Shown here: positions 47,781-59,499 of the stretch, piece after piece
How positions within the stretch are numbered: the stretch's first letter is position 1
How the letters are laid out: each line of letters begins with the position of its first letter
NCBI RefSeq assembly: GCF_002127325.2
Contig: NC_035434.2
Coordinates: 79,340,664-79,404,663, forward strand
DNA length: 64,000 nucleotides
Source of the DNA: Helianthus annuus
Lineage: Eukaryota > Streptophyta > Magnoliopsida > Asterales > Asteraceae
Direction of reading: 5' to 3'
The notes under the pieces: generated by a model
The model's input: only the letters and a program-made list of their open reading frames with translations
What the model was told of the DNA's origin: nothing
The model's database searches: none
Made by a program: the position numbers and the translations under genes

Positions 47781-48165
47781 GATTCCGCTCGAATTGACCA
47801 TTTTTTGATTTCGCCCGAATCCGTCTGATTCCGCTCCAAAAGCCTGTTGATTTCGCTCCAAAGTGTTAAGTTTGGTATTCCGCTCCAAACTATTGCAGTG
47901 ATTCCGCTCCAAGTTACAAATCAGAGATTCCGCTCTAGAGATTATTCTGATTTCGCTCAAAAAGTTTGCTAATTCCGCTCCAAGTTGCATCTGTGATTCT
48001 GCTCCAAACCATAGATGTGATTCCTCTCCAAACCATAGTTGTGATTTCACTCCAATGTACTGATTTCGCTCCAAACTGTTAATTGGGCTATTCCGCTTGA
48101 AACAAGAAAACTGTGATTCCGCTCCAACTGCGTATAATTTCGCTTAAACTGTTATTTCGCTTGAA
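47781..48165 (+). repeat. GATTCCGCTCCAA motif array in the leader of element II
   Basis: About 15 copies of GATT(C/T)CGCTC(C) with variants, at irregular 20-30-bp steps between primer-binding site and gag. The words alternate TTCCGCTC and TTTCGCTC. Confidence 0.88.
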
Positions 48166-48198
48166 TTTGACTGTTTTTGAAAAACATTTTACCGAATC

Positions 48199-51100
48199 AT
48201 GGCTGAAGAGTTTTACAATGCATTTACGACGCATGTTGCCCCTGTGGCTGCTGCTGAAACAGTATATAGTGAGAATGAGATGGGTACTCATCAGAAACCA
48301 CTGAAGCTGATGTATATTGAGGATTTTCAGGGTTGGAAAAACCGATTTGAGAACTGGGTTCAAGCTTGCAGATTCGATGCCTGGTGTTCATTGCTAAAAG
48401 ATTATGAGAGACCAAAGAATGAACGCGGGTTAGAAAAGGGTTTTAATGATTTTACAGAAGCTGACAAGTTGAAATGCACAAGTGAAAAGATGATGATCAT
48501 CATTCTTCAGCAAGCAGTTAAAGAAGATATTTTTGTGTTACTTCAACATAACGGAACAGCTAAATCAATCTGGGAGGCTTTGATTCAGAAATTCAGAGGG
48601 AGTGCTGATATGATCAAAAACAAAAAGGCCTTATTGAAGAAAACATTTGACATGTTTAATGCATTTGATCATGAAACAACCAAGCAGGCCATTGATAGAT
48701 ACTGTCATCTAGTTCTAGAAATGGGAAGATTAGATATTCAGAAAGAGGATGATGAGTGGGTCGATAAGTTAGCTGAAGCCTTGCCACAACAGAAATGGGG
48801 AACTTATTTGATGGTTATGAAACTCATGAGAAAGTCTGAGAGTATGAACTTGGCTCAGTTTATTCAGAAAATTGAAGAGCAAGAATTGGATATTCAGAAA
48901 ACTGCTATCATGACGAATCCAAACGCCAAACATGATGTCAGTTTGTATTACCGAGGGAACAAGTTTGAGGCTACTCCTAGCCAGAGTCCAAAGACTAGTA
49001 CTGCCTTTAGTGCTGATGGGTCATCTAGTCCAAATGCTAGCACTTCAACTCAAAGTGGTGGATATACTTCATCATTCTCAAGCTTTGATCCAAACAGCAA
49101 CACACCTAGCCCTCAGAAGCAAAATTCTACAAATCTGCAATGCAATGTGACTTTGAACATTCAGAATGGTCAAAATCTATCTCCTGAAGTGGCTAAGCAA
49201 CACATGGCATCTCTTATCGCCATGTTAGAGTCGTATGAAAGCTTGATTGCAGGAAGAATTGGTAATCTGATGCTTACGAAAGAAGATTACGACCAAATCG
49301 ATGCAGAAGAGCTTGAGCTGATGGATGTGAAGTGGTGTTTGGCTAGTGCATGCAGGAGAGCTAAAAAGTTTCAACAAATTACTGGCAGAGATGAGTTTCG
49401 AGGAATGGCTACCTCTCCACTAGGTTTTGACAAGTCAAAGGTTACCTGTTTTCGATGTAAAGGAAAAGGTCACTTTAAACGGGAGTGTAAAAATCAAGAA
49501 TCAACTGGGAGTCAAGATAAGAGCAATTATTATCAGAAATCAATCTTTCACCAGATTGATCAACAACCTCAGCAAAAGGATCAGAAAACTGCTCATGGGA
49601 AAATGATCGAAGAAGCAAACAAGAAAGCTTATTATGGTATAATAGATCAAGGTGATGAGTTCGTTGCAGAGGGATTTAGCTGGGACAATTACATACCTGG
49701 TGCGACTAAACCTGATGTGGCTCTCGTTACCAGAATTTTGGGTGAAAATGAAGATTGTCATAAAAGAATTCCAATATTTCCAGATCTAGGAAGTGATGTT
49801 GATACTGATGATGAGGAAGAATATCTTAACAAATGTAGAAAAAGCATTGATCCTGACAGATTTAATTTTTTCTATGTGGATAAACTTGAGATGCTGAATC
49901 AGAAGAAGATTGCCCGGTTGATGAGAGAGCTAGAAGCAGCAAAGTTACTCGCTGATGAAAAGGCGAAGACAGAAGCTGGAGAAACAAAAGTTGAAGCAGT
50001 TACTGAGAATGCGACAGAAAAGATTGTTGAAGTAGAGAAAGTGGTAGAGAAAATTGTCGAAGTTGAAAAACTTGTAGAAGTTGAGAATTTATTGAAAAGA
50101 TTGTTGAAATAGAAAAGATTGTTGAGGTCGAGAAACTTGTTGAAGTTGAAAAGACTGTCGAAGTTGAAAAGATAGTTGAAAAAGTGGTTGAGGTCACTAA
50201 GCCATGCTTGAAATGTTCAGAATCGTGCAAAGCTTTTGAGGAAAAAGATAAGAAGATTGTTGAATTAGAGAGAATGAAGGAAGATTTACTGTCCGATGTA
50301 AAGCATGTGAAGGAATCGTACGATGTGCTGAATAGGACAGTTGATAGTTTGAAAAGAACGAATGCAGAAATTGAGAAGGAAAATGACAAAATGAGTGCAA
50401 CTTTAATGACAAAACAAAGCGTCATCAATGATTATATTGAAGATTATGCTAAGCTGAAGAAGGAACTGGAACTAGAAAAGATCGAGAGTGAAAGGATTAA
50501 ACGATTACTATTGAGTTACACTACGTGTGATTATTTGATTGATTGTGTTTATCCTACTGTTGCAGGTCTTGAGGCATTCAAGAAGGATAAGACTGAAGAT
50601 GCTGATACTGGTAAGAAACCAAGTGTCAAGTATAACAGATGTCCGCCTCCTATCTTTGAGAGTTATTCCCCCAGGAAACCAAATGAGGAACGGGTAGACA
50701 AGGCTCTAAACATCAAATTAAAGTCTGAAATCACTGATGAATTACCAGACAATATTGATGTCACATTCACAGCGTCTGACACTGATCATGAGTCTGAGTT
50801 AGTTAAGAGAGTTGTCGATCAGGTGTTGGATATGGATGAAGAGTCAAAGTCGGAGTCTAAGTCAGATAGTTCGAGTTCGTCTGAGAAGAGTCCGAGTTCA
50901 CCGGTTAAGAGGGTTTACAATAAAGAATTCCTGTTATCAAAATCTAATTTGAATGACGGGTCAGTCAAAGTAGCATATACGTTGAATGATTCAGACAAAT
51001 TATATTCTGATGAGGAATTCCCAATAAGAAGTGTAAAAACTGAAATGATCAAACAGGTTTTCAAATTAACAGAAATTAATTTTTCTAAAATAAAAGATTT

Positions 51101-52105
51101 AAATCTTTCTGAAAAACCTAAACCTTACACTTCAAGGATTCAACAAAGAGTAAACAAGAAAATGGGTTGCGGTTGTGGTTATAATTTCCAAAAGAAATCA
51201 AACCATAATGGTAATCTAAAAAAGAAAGGTCTTGGTTTTAATTCGTCAGAAAATTATAAAAATCAGAACACTTATAAACCAAAAACAAAATTTGTTTCAT
51301 GAGGAAGTTCAGAGGATGAACAGAAGAAACCGTTCTGGAAGCAGTCAAACCAGGAGTTACTTACTGAAGTGAAGAAGAATGTGAGAAAGTTTGCTTAAAG
51401 AGTTGACAGAAGAACCTGTTTCAAATGCCAGGAAGTTGGACACATAGCTTGGAATTGCCCCAAGACCGACTACCAAAAACAGGGAGTTTCTTCTAACTCT
51501 GTTTTAAGAAAGACTTGTGTTGATAAGAAAGAACAACCTGTGAAAAATGTTAAAAAGTTTGAAAATTCTACTTCTGAGGAAGGAGAAAGTTCAAAAAGGT
51601 TTTACAAAAGAAGAGGTGATTTGAGTAAACAAAAGTGGGTGGTTAAAACAGATAGTTATTCTGACAATGAATCTGATTCCATAAAATCAGAGGAGTCATT
51701 GGTTGAGAAAAAGATTGTGAAGAAAGTTCAAAAAGGTTTTACAAAAGAAGAGGTGATTTGAGTAAACAAAAGTGGGTGGTTAAAACAGATAGTTATTCTG
51801 ACAATGAATCTGATTCCATAAAATCAGAGGAGTCATTGGTTGAGAAAAAGATTGTGAGTTCTGTTCCAGAAGTGAACGATGAGAATTTTCCTAAATTGTT
51901 AAAGGAAAATCTGATGTCGAAAGTGGGAAAAGTGGAGATCTCAAATCAATTCTTCGCTGATAAGGGAGAATTTGATGTTGAGAAGGCTTTCAATGGGAAA
52001 GTCAAACATATTTTCGGGAAGATGGTTGATAGAAAGGTAAAGGGTGCTAAAATCACCCAAGGCTGGTCAGGCTTGGGTGGACATTATGTTTCAGTAAACA
52101 CCTGA
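48199..52105 (+). pseudogene. gag: Extended Gag of element II, broken
   Basis: Starts at ATG 48199 (MAEEFYNAFTTH). Segment 1 (to 50112) has the Copia Gag core (FQGWKNRFENWVQACRFDAW, QQAVKEDIFVLLQHNGTAKS) and the zinc knuckle CFRCKGKGHFKREC at about residues 417-430. A frame change near 50095 lies in VEKIVEVEK repeats. Segment 2 (to 51302) carries KPCLKCSESC, a coiled-coil-like Lys/Glu stretch and RCPPPIFESYSPRKPNEE. Stops at 51300-51302 and 51396-51398 precede a second knuckle, CFKCQEVGHIAWNC. A 137-bp tandem duplication (51587-51860) shifts the frame again before NFPKLLKENLMSKVGKVEIS. No pol follows. Domain order is that of element I, so the extension is a conserved feature of these elements. 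Confidence 0.88.
51587..51860 (+). repeat. 137-bp tandem duplication inside gag of element II
   Basis: GTTCAAAAAGGTTTTAC begins both units, 137 bp apart. The length is not a multiple of three, so it shifts the frame. Confidence 0.9.
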
Positions 52106-52107
52106 CT

Positions 52108-52255
52108 TGCCGGAGATCCCAAGTTTTTAATCGTGGATCAGGAATCGGCATCTTTCTTAAAATCTATTTGAGTAAAAGAATCTTAAAAGTGTTAAATTTT
52201 ACAAGTTGTGACTTGCCGGAGCTCCTAGGTTAGTAAGAGTGGAGCAGGAATCGGC
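52108..52255 (+). other. Pair of conserved hairpin-like blocks after gag, element II
   Basis: Two blocks from CTTGCCGGAG(A/C)TCC to CAGGAATCGGCATC, 103 bp apart. In the second, TGCCG can pair with CGGCA and GCTCC with GGAGC. The counterparts in element I are at 17725-17900. Confidence 0.65.
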
Positions 52256-52314
52256 ATCATTCTTGAAATGTTTGTTTGGTAAATCTACAGGTGATATCTT
52301 TAAATTGTTATATT

Positions 52315-52490
52315 TTAATTTACAAGTGATTATGGTTGGTGAGTGAACCTGTAAGTGGTTGAAAGAGGTTTTCATTGACAAGTGGTTAATCAAGGTCATT
52401 AAGTTGAACTTGATTGGACCATACTTACAAGTGGTATTTTGGAGAACAAATGATGAGTTTATCCCCTAACCTACAAGTGGTTTGAAAATC
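52315..52490 (+). repeat. TACAAGTGGT motif array, element II
   Basis: Five copies (TACAAGTGATT, TGTAAGTGGTT, GACAAGTGGTT, TACAAGTGGTA, TACAAGTGGTT) in non-coding DNA. The element I array uses the same word. Confidence 0.8.
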
Positions 52491-52909
52491 AACAAAACTA
52501 ATTTTCCGGAAAAACTATTTGATTAAAACAAACTTAAGTGCTTTGAAATCACGATGGGAAAATAGTTTGTTGTGAGGGGGAGTTCTGATTGTTTATGCCG
52601 AGTGGATGGCGATTTGAAGTGATTTGATATCAGTTGTCAATTTGTTTGTACAGTTTATTTCAAATTTCCTTTAAATGTGTTTGCATTTTAGGGGGAGTAA
52701 AAATTTCACAGAAAATCCAAAAACATTAGAAAATTTGAAAAAGCCAAAAACATGATAAAATCAAAAATGAGTTTTGTTGTATAAAAGAGGAAATGATAGT
52801 ACATCAGTGGATGATCACGGCATGCTAAAGAATTGGAAAGTTAAAAAGTGATAAACGGTCTCACTGATGATGTGTCAGTAGGTTTTTGTACATTTAATAG
52901 ATTGTGACG

Positions 52910-53340
52910 AGATATAAACCTAAATTTCAAACTTGCTTAATTCGTGGGTAACATCTCTCGGGTATATGGGTAACCCCCGAAATCTTGTTTGAAGGACCCC
53001 TCTTTCTGAGATACTAGGTCTTTATGCTTAGTGATATCTGGGGTATTATCCCGGGACTTCTGATAATGCGGAAGCAATGGCCTAGTCCCCGGATAATACT
53101 TTTCGCTTGCTTGAAAAATAGCACCGCCCTCAGCATAAATGATGAGACAATAAAATTGCTAATCTATGCTGTTGTAAAAAAGATCCTCTAAAGGGGACCC
53201 ACCAAAAGTCGAGCCGTCATCTCTCTGCTGAACGGAACTTCTGACCTGAGCTCTCATGGTTTGGCACCTAACTCCTTACAGATATCATCTAGGTATACTC
53301 ACCTGTAAGACTGAATATTGGGATCTGGATACGGGAGTAT
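52910..53340 (+). other. Conserved non-coding block of gag-only elements, element II copy
   Basis: Aligns with minus-strand 16560-16990 of element I. It includes GGGTATTATCCCGGGACTTC and AGTCCCCGGATAATAC, which can form a 15-16-bp imperfect stem with a loop of about 30 nt at 53041-53100, and GATCCTCTAAAGGGGACCC near 53182. No long open frame. Confidence 0.8.
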
Positions 53341-54130
53341 ATTCTGAGGTGGGACACGCGAATAAGTTTAAGTCTCTAAAACACTAATTTCGTATCTCGA
53401 AACAGTTGAACTTTGTGTGAAAATTTAAGTAGATCAGTATACTGACAATCTAAGTGAATTGTTTAAAACTTAAAATGATTAAAGCTTAACGATGTTGGTG
53501 ATTTGTCTCAGAAACTGATATGATCCTCTTACACAAACTCACAAAAAATTGTATGTAAATATTTCTTTACTGCATCTCATTTCTGTTATTAAATCAAAAT
53601 TCCAAAAAGATTTTCAGTGTGTTTTAGCTAAAAATTTTAAAAAATCCAAAAAGATTTTCGTCAACTGATATTAAAGAGCTGATTTTCAAAATTCCGAGTG
53701 CTGAACATGATGAACAGGTTTGGGAGAATGTGATTGAAAAGTTTTTAAGTAAAAAGAAAGGGAGTCAGTGTTGGTGCATACAATTTTAAAATTTGTTAAT
53801 ATCTTATTCTTATGAATCTTATGTTTTGGGTAGAGGAGTTACAGGAAAGCCTGAATTCTGATTAAGAGTAGCAAGCCAAGTTGCGATCCTGATTCTGCAG
53901 GTGAACCTGGTAGCTAGACTACGATCCCAGCATGTTTTGAGGGGGAGTCTGTTAGAGAAAGTTTGAAGATGAAAAGAGTATTAAAGCTTCATCCAAGAGG
54001 AGACTATCTATTGGTGCTGATATTCAAGAGAGAAAGAGTGTGACAAGATCCAGATAGAGATTATGGAAGCCCGAAGACTGATAAAGACTGAAGTTTGAAA
54101 AGACTCGAAACTGAAGACTCGTCAACATCT
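53341..54130 (+). other. Non-coding 3' region of element II
   Basis: No open frame. It contains a duplicated polypurine-like GAGGGGGAGTCTGTTAG near 53939, followed by about 190 bp rich in GAAGACT words before the functional polypurine tract. Confidence 0.6.
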
Positions 54131-54141
54131 GAGGGGGAGTC
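54131..54141 (+). promoter_or_regulatory. Polypurine tract, element II
   Basis: GAGGGGGAGTC directly before the 3' LTR, the same sequence as in element I. A second copy of GAGGGGGAGTCTGTTAG lies at about 53939, 200 bp upstream. Confidence 0.88.
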
Positions 54142-54589
54142 TGTTGGTGTATACATCTGTCGACTTCGTCTTGTATCGAGTCTTGTATTAGTATTGTTAG
54201 ATCAGGGCATGTTGTACGAGAAAGTAACTTGTTTAGGGTGTTTAAAAGGCTGATTTCGCTCCTACAGCTGATTCCGCTCCAAATGTCATGTGGTCACTTT
54301 CGAGCGGAATCACAAGCTGTTAATTCCGCTCCAACTGGTGATGTGTCATTCCGAGCGGAATCAAGACCCTATAGATAGGTCACTACGAGCGAAATCAGTT
54401 AGAACGATTCTTGTTTCCGGTACCGAACTGCTGCCGAAGTGCCGTTTGAATGTAATCAGTGTAAAATCATCAATACAAGGCAGATTTAAGTATATCAAGC
54501 TGTTTTTCACATCCGTTTCTTATTTTCCGCATCTGAAACGGATTAGAGCTCTTCCGATTGACTCGTTTGGGTCAGCACGCGAGCCTACA
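54142..54589 (+). repeat. 3' LTR of element II
   Basis: 448 bp, the same length as the 5' LTR, with about ten substitutions such as GATCC/GAGCC just before the terminal TACA. Confidence 0.9.
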
Positions 54590-54594
54590 CAAAC

Positions 54595-55093
54595 ACTCCT
54601 ATTTATAGGCTGAACAGAAGCTCGGGCACGGCCCCGTGTCCGCTGGGCACGGCCCCGTGTCCATCTGACTCTCTCTCTTCATTAATTGTAATTTGCAATT
54701 ACAATAAATGCGCCTGCAGGAAGTTGACCACGCCCCCGTGTCCGCTGGGCACGACCCCATGGTGGGCAACAGAAGCTTCTATGAGTTTGTCTTTTCTGCT
54801 GGCACTTGGGCATGGCCCCGTGCTCACTGAGCACGGGGCGTGTTCAGTCTTCTGTCTTCTTTGTTTTGCTTGGGAAGATGCTGTCGGGAGGTCGGGCATG
54901 CCACTTTTGTTCCTTTTCTTGTATTTATGTTAGATTTTGCTGTCTTTTTGCTTCTTTTGTTATTTTGAGCTCATTTAATCCTGAAAATACAAAAGGAAGA
55001 CAAAAGCACACTTTTTCCAACATTAGTACTAAAAAAAGGGTTAGTTTTATGCCACAATTGATGTAATTTATATGTTACATTTCGTGCACATCA
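54595..55093 (-). repeat. 3' LTR of Athila element, right part
   Basis: Holds the TATA box (about 54600-54607) and the GGGCACGGCCCCGTGTCC palindrome cluster (about 54632-54845). It ends CGTGCACATCA at 55093 on the plus strand. Confidence 0.9.
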
Positions 55094-55106
55094 AATATCC
55101 CCACAC
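55094..55106 (-). promoter_or_regulatory. Polypurine tract, Athila element
   Basis: Minus-strand GTGTGGGGATATT directly before the LTR start TGATG, preceded by TTGAGGACAAGCAAAGATTC, a context typical of Athila elements. Confidence 0.85.
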
Positions 55107-55695
55107 TTGAATCTTTGCTTGTCCTCAAGCAAAACTCTTTATAATGTGGCTTACACACCTAAATGGAATGGGTAGAAGAGAAGTTTTGGGCTTGTCATAG
55201 AGTGTCGGGATTTCCAAGATTCTTTATTTAGGTTTTATTTTTATTTATTTACGATCCTATTCGTCATGATTTATTAAAAACGTTTCATAAGATAAATTAC
55301 TTATTAGGGCATAACATACCTTTTTTTTAAATTCCATTTATATACAAGTTCACATACCTCATGGTGAATCACTCAACACTCGGCCGAAGGTGTATTTTTA
55401 GTGAATCACTCGAGAGCGGCATGGAACTTACTCCTACCATAAGCTTGCCAAGCAATCAATCCTCCTCCTTTTTAACTATATACCCTTGTAAATATCACGA
55501 GGACTTTTTGGGTGAAGGGTTAGGCTTGGGCTAAAGGTGGGTGGTTGGGTTAGTGGTTAGTAAAAAGGGCGAAAAGTGTAACAAACGTCGGTTTTTGAAA
55601 GACTTTTTATTTTTCACTTTTTTATTTTATTTTGATGAACCATTTGTTTCAAACAAAGTTAGTTTTGATGAACTTGTTTGTTTATTTGGTTTCAT

Positions 55696-55697
<2 letters not shown>

Positions 55698-55729
<32 letters not shown>
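55698..55729. repeat. (TA)n microsatellite
   Basis: About 15 TA units inside the Athila interior. Confidence 0.9.
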
Positions 55730-55732
<3 letters not shown>

Positions 55733-56489
55733 GGAGAGTCATTAGAAAACCGAGCGTTGTTACTAAAAGAAAGGGTTAAAAAATGAAATGGTTTTGGTGG
55801 GTAAAAAGGGTGATTGTTTTGGGTTAAGAAATGAAAAGGTTTAGGCTCAAAGGGGTTAACTAGGGGGATTTTGGGTAGGTGGTAAAAAAAATGAAAAATA
55901 ATGGTGTAGAAAGAAAAAGGGTTAGTCCTAATGCCTCCATCATTTACTTACTCGGGTTTAAGTTGGTAAGGACCGAGAATGTATTGTCGTGGCAAGTTCT
56001 AGAGTCGTACGAACCAAGCGGCTATTCACACAAGAAACGAAAAATGAGCATTTAGTGTAAAGATATGTATTTGTATGCTCGATTAAAGGCTCAAAACTCA
56101 CTTTTGTGGGAAAGGGTTTTATGTGATCAAGTATATATAATCAAATTTTAACTAAGTTTGTCATGCCTTTTCATAATTTTCTTATGTTGCTTCTTTTTAT
56201 CACGACGCTATTGGTTGTAAACTTGTAAAAATATAACCTTGTTAGAACTTGAATTCCCAACTTAAACTTAGTCAAGTAAAAAAAATATTTTTTTTTTTGA
56301 AAAAATTTGGGGGATTAGCGGTTCCAATAGAGTTTTGTGTAAGGCTTGTTATTAGGACTTGCAAGATTCAAGGTTTTAGCATCCCCCCACACTTAAATTA
56401 CACATTGTCCTCAATGTGTCCCAAAAATAAGTTTTTAGGTTGATTGGATGTGTAAAATGGTGTTAAAAGCAAAATTTTATGTTACTGTC

Positions 56490-56665
56490 ATCCTGGACAC
56501 GGCCCCGTGTTCAGGTGCCAGTGACAAAAATTAAAGAAAAGAAACAGAAGCCTGGACACGGGGGCGTGTTCAGCGAACACGGCCCGTGTCCAGTTACCTG
56601 AACTGGGCAATTTTCTGTAGAGTGTGCAGCACGGGACCGTGTTGGGCGGACACGACCCGTGCTGA
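56490..56665. repeat. Palindrome cluster in Athila interior (3' side)
   Basis: Units such as GGACACGGCCCCGTGTTC, GAACACGGCCCGTGTCC and GGACACGACCCGTGC, the same motif family as in this element's LTR. A matching cluster lies near the 5' leader at 61605-61785. Confidence 0.85.
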
Positions 56666-56871
56666 GTTTACTGTAATGAAGAAATTGTTGTCGGATGGCC
56701 CTATTTTCGTGCATCGGGCGATGTTTCTCATTTCCCTTGTTATCCTTCACCATCACAAGTGTGTTTTATTCCTGCAAATTAAAATTAAAAGACTAAACTA
56801 AGGATAGTTCCACGGAATGCCTCCGTGGTGCGCCACGTTTATAAGGGTCCTTGGCTAGACCCAAAGTGAGG

Positions 56872-58146
56872 TTATATGTTTTCCGAGCGGGATGTTTTGC
56901 ATCCCATGTTGCACCGTCGGAGAGCATCATCCAAACTCGAATCAATAACCTTCATGTAATTGATCGGGTCATCGTCCTCTACTCTCTTCCCAACCCCAAA
57001 CTTCACTTCCTTATCCCCATACTTCAAAGTGAGTGTTCCGTCATTCATGTCTACCACTGCTTGTGCGGTGGCTAGAAATGGCCTCCCTAATATGAGGGGG
57101 ACTTCGGTATCTTCTTCCATATCTAGTATGACAAAGTCTGCCGGGTAGACGAACTTGTCGAATTTGACCAATAGATTTTCAGCGACACCTTGCGGGTATT
57201 TGACGGACCTATCGGCAAGTTGTATAATCATCTTGGTAGGGCTCGTTTTTCCTAGGCCGAGTCGTTTGAACATTGATGCGGGCATGAGGTTAATGCTAGC
57301 CCCAAGGTCGGCTAGTGCATTACGAATGGGGGATTCCCCGATCGAGCAAGGAATTGTGAAGCTTCCGGGATCAATCTTCTTTTGGGGAAGTTTGTTGAGT
57401 ATGAGGGCGGAGCATTCTTCGCCTAGGTTAACTAATTGCAATGATTCAATTTTCCTTTTATGAGTGAGGAAGTCCCTCATGAATTTTGAGTATTTAGGCA
57501 TTTGAGTTAGGACTTCGATGAAAGGAATATTAACATGCAATTGTTTTAGTAGACTTTCGAATTTTGCGAATTGCTCATTAGTCTTTTGACGAATTAACCT
57601 ACCGGGGTACGGAACCGGAGGAGCCTTGGTGGGTTCTTGAGGAGAAGCCTTCTCTTGTTGGGGCGGTGGTGTGCTTTCCTCAGTTGGTGGTGGCGGAGCT
57701 TCCGCGGGACCCACGGTACGGTTTCTTAATGTTATGAGATGAACTTGTGCTTTTGGGTTTGTTTTGGTATTACTTGATAACGCGCCTTGTGGTCTCTCGG
57801 AGAAATTTTGAGCTAGTTGATTTATTTGTTTTTCAATGTTTTGTATACTAGCTTGTTGATTTCTAAAATTTGATTCCAATTATTGAAACCGATCCTAGTT
57901 TTTCTTTTCAGTGTCGGAGATGAGGCGAGATATAGTATCTTCAAGCCTTTCTCGTCCACCTTGTTGTTGAGTGAAATTTTGTGACTCATTTCTTGGTTGT
58001 TGAAAGTTTGTTCGTTGATTTAGACTTTGTTGGTTACTACTATTGCCGGGTTCTCTCCAACCAAGGTTAGGGTGGTTACGCCATCCTTAGTTGTAGGTAC
58101 CCGTTGGAGGACCCGACGGCCTAGGTCTATTATCAATGTAGTTTAC
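56872..58146 (-). pseudogene. Athila gag C-terminus and protease
   Basis: The region resumes after the solo LTR with stops (NHPNLGWREPGN context), then opens at 57879 for 335 codons. It shows a Pro-rich linker, VPYPGRLIRQKTNEQFAKFE, LHVNIPFIEVLTQMPKYSKF, the protease active site ALADLGASINLMPASMFKRL (D-L-G-A-S) and FVILDMEEDTEVPLILGRPF. This is the Athila aspartic protease region. In autonomous elements the frame would run into reverse transcriptase; here it stops at 56872 and 1.8 kb of non-coding DNA leads to the polypurine tract. Confidence 0.92.
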
Positions 58147-59499
58147 TGTCACGACCCCCGACCCCATCTGGCCGGAATCGGTGCCGTGAGCAGTCCAGTG
58201 GTACCGGTGATTATTTTGAAAAACATTGCAGCGGAAATTCCATCAGGACCGTGAGTTAGGAAAATATCAGAGTTTAGAAACACCGGATTTTATTTAAATA
58301 GATGGAATAAATTCCATGTTTTACAAAGGTAGCTTTTAATAAAAACAATATTTCTTAATTTGATTTAATTAATAAAATAAGCCACTTCTTGAAGTCCTTT
58401 CAGTGCCGGATCCAATCCTTATGCTAATCTACTATAATTACCTGAAACGTGTTTTAAAAAGGTTTTGTCAGCGGGAAATACTGAGTGAGTTCATTCAGGT
58501 TTTATGAAATGACCCTTAGTTATAAATTACAGCATAAGAGCGATTACAATGGTTCCTATCTTATCTTTATCTGGCTTTCTGTCACAATGGTGACAAGTCA
58601 CAATGGTGACGATGGTCATACCACTATTAGGTCAATGAACTCTAATAGTGACGTTCCTCCCTAGTAGGTCAATGAACCTAACTGGGAGAAATAGTAATGT
58701 GCACAATACCCCACTAACCAATAAATCAAGATATCCACGACTTAGTCCCTGTAATTATAACTTTTTGAAAATAAATTTGGAGTATTGTAAAACACTTGAT
58801 AAAAAGAGAATGACTCACAAATCAGCATGCAGGATTGAGTCAACAAACTTCTTGATTCTACTTCTTCCGATAATTAATCATGCACTTTATTATTCTGGAT
58901 CTTCTGATGATTTAATAGTTTGTTTGATTGTGAGTGTGTAGTGGGAAGTATTTTCGGTAGTTAAACATATAGTTTAACATAATGGAATACGTATTTGTGT
59001 AAAACCCAAATCAAACCTTAACGGTAGTCACGAGATTCGAACCTTAACGAATTTCACAAAGTGTAACACTTTGGATTCCGTTTACCGAAATCACAAAGTA
59101 TAGTACTTTGGCATCCATTTAACGAACTCTCAAAGTATAATACTTTGGCATCCGTTTAACGAAATTCACAAAGCACAGCACTTCGGTATTCATTGGATGG
59201 TTCATGAATCGATCGGACAGAGCATCGCATCGGTGATTATTGGTTAGAACACCAACGTATAGAGAAAAGAAGAAAGAAATGAACAAAGGAAATGAATTCC
59301 TAAGCTTCCTATTTATAGGCAAGAAGTATGAAAGTTCTAGGAAGTTTCCTATAGCTTTTCTAGGAAGTTACTTATGCATCTTCTAGGAAGCTTCCTATTC
59401 ACTTATATCTATCCTCTTACACCTTCTTAGCACCTTCCTTTGATATTATCTATTATATATATGTATATTTATTTATTTAGGTGTTTAATAAATCTTGCT

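Larger units (their letters stand above)
47128..54589 (+). mobile_element. Gag-only Copia-type LTR retrotransposon, element II
   Basis: 7462-bp plus-strand element inside the Athila 3' LTR, duplication CAAAC (47123-47127 and 54590-54594). The 448-bp LTRs (47128-47575, 54142-54589) run TGTTGGTG(C/T)ATACATC to CCTACA and differ at about ten positions by eye. Primer-binding site TGGTATCAGAGC (47578-47589); polypurine tract GAGGGGGAG. The interior has a 620-nt leader full of ATTCCGCTCC words, a gag-type region, then 2 kb of non-coding sequence. No protease, integrase or reverse transcriptase. Architecture matches element I at 15225-22850 although LTRs and leader have diverged. Confidence 0.92.
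55107..56871 (-). other. Non-coding 3' internal region of Athila element
   Basis: About 1.8 kb without pol. It has a (TA)n microsatellite at 55700-55729, A/T and GGGTTA-rich stretches, CCCCCACACTTAAATTAC near 56385 (a second polypurine-like block on the minus strand), and a cluster of GGACACGGCCCCGTGTTC palindromes at 56490-56665. Confidence 0.7.

Noticed and set aside
54724..55066. Overlapping plus-strand ORFs at the end of the Athila LTR
   Set aside because: Antisense to the LTR across its GC-rich palindrome cluster; no domain, and the matching copy at 63241-63562 has a different C-terminus.
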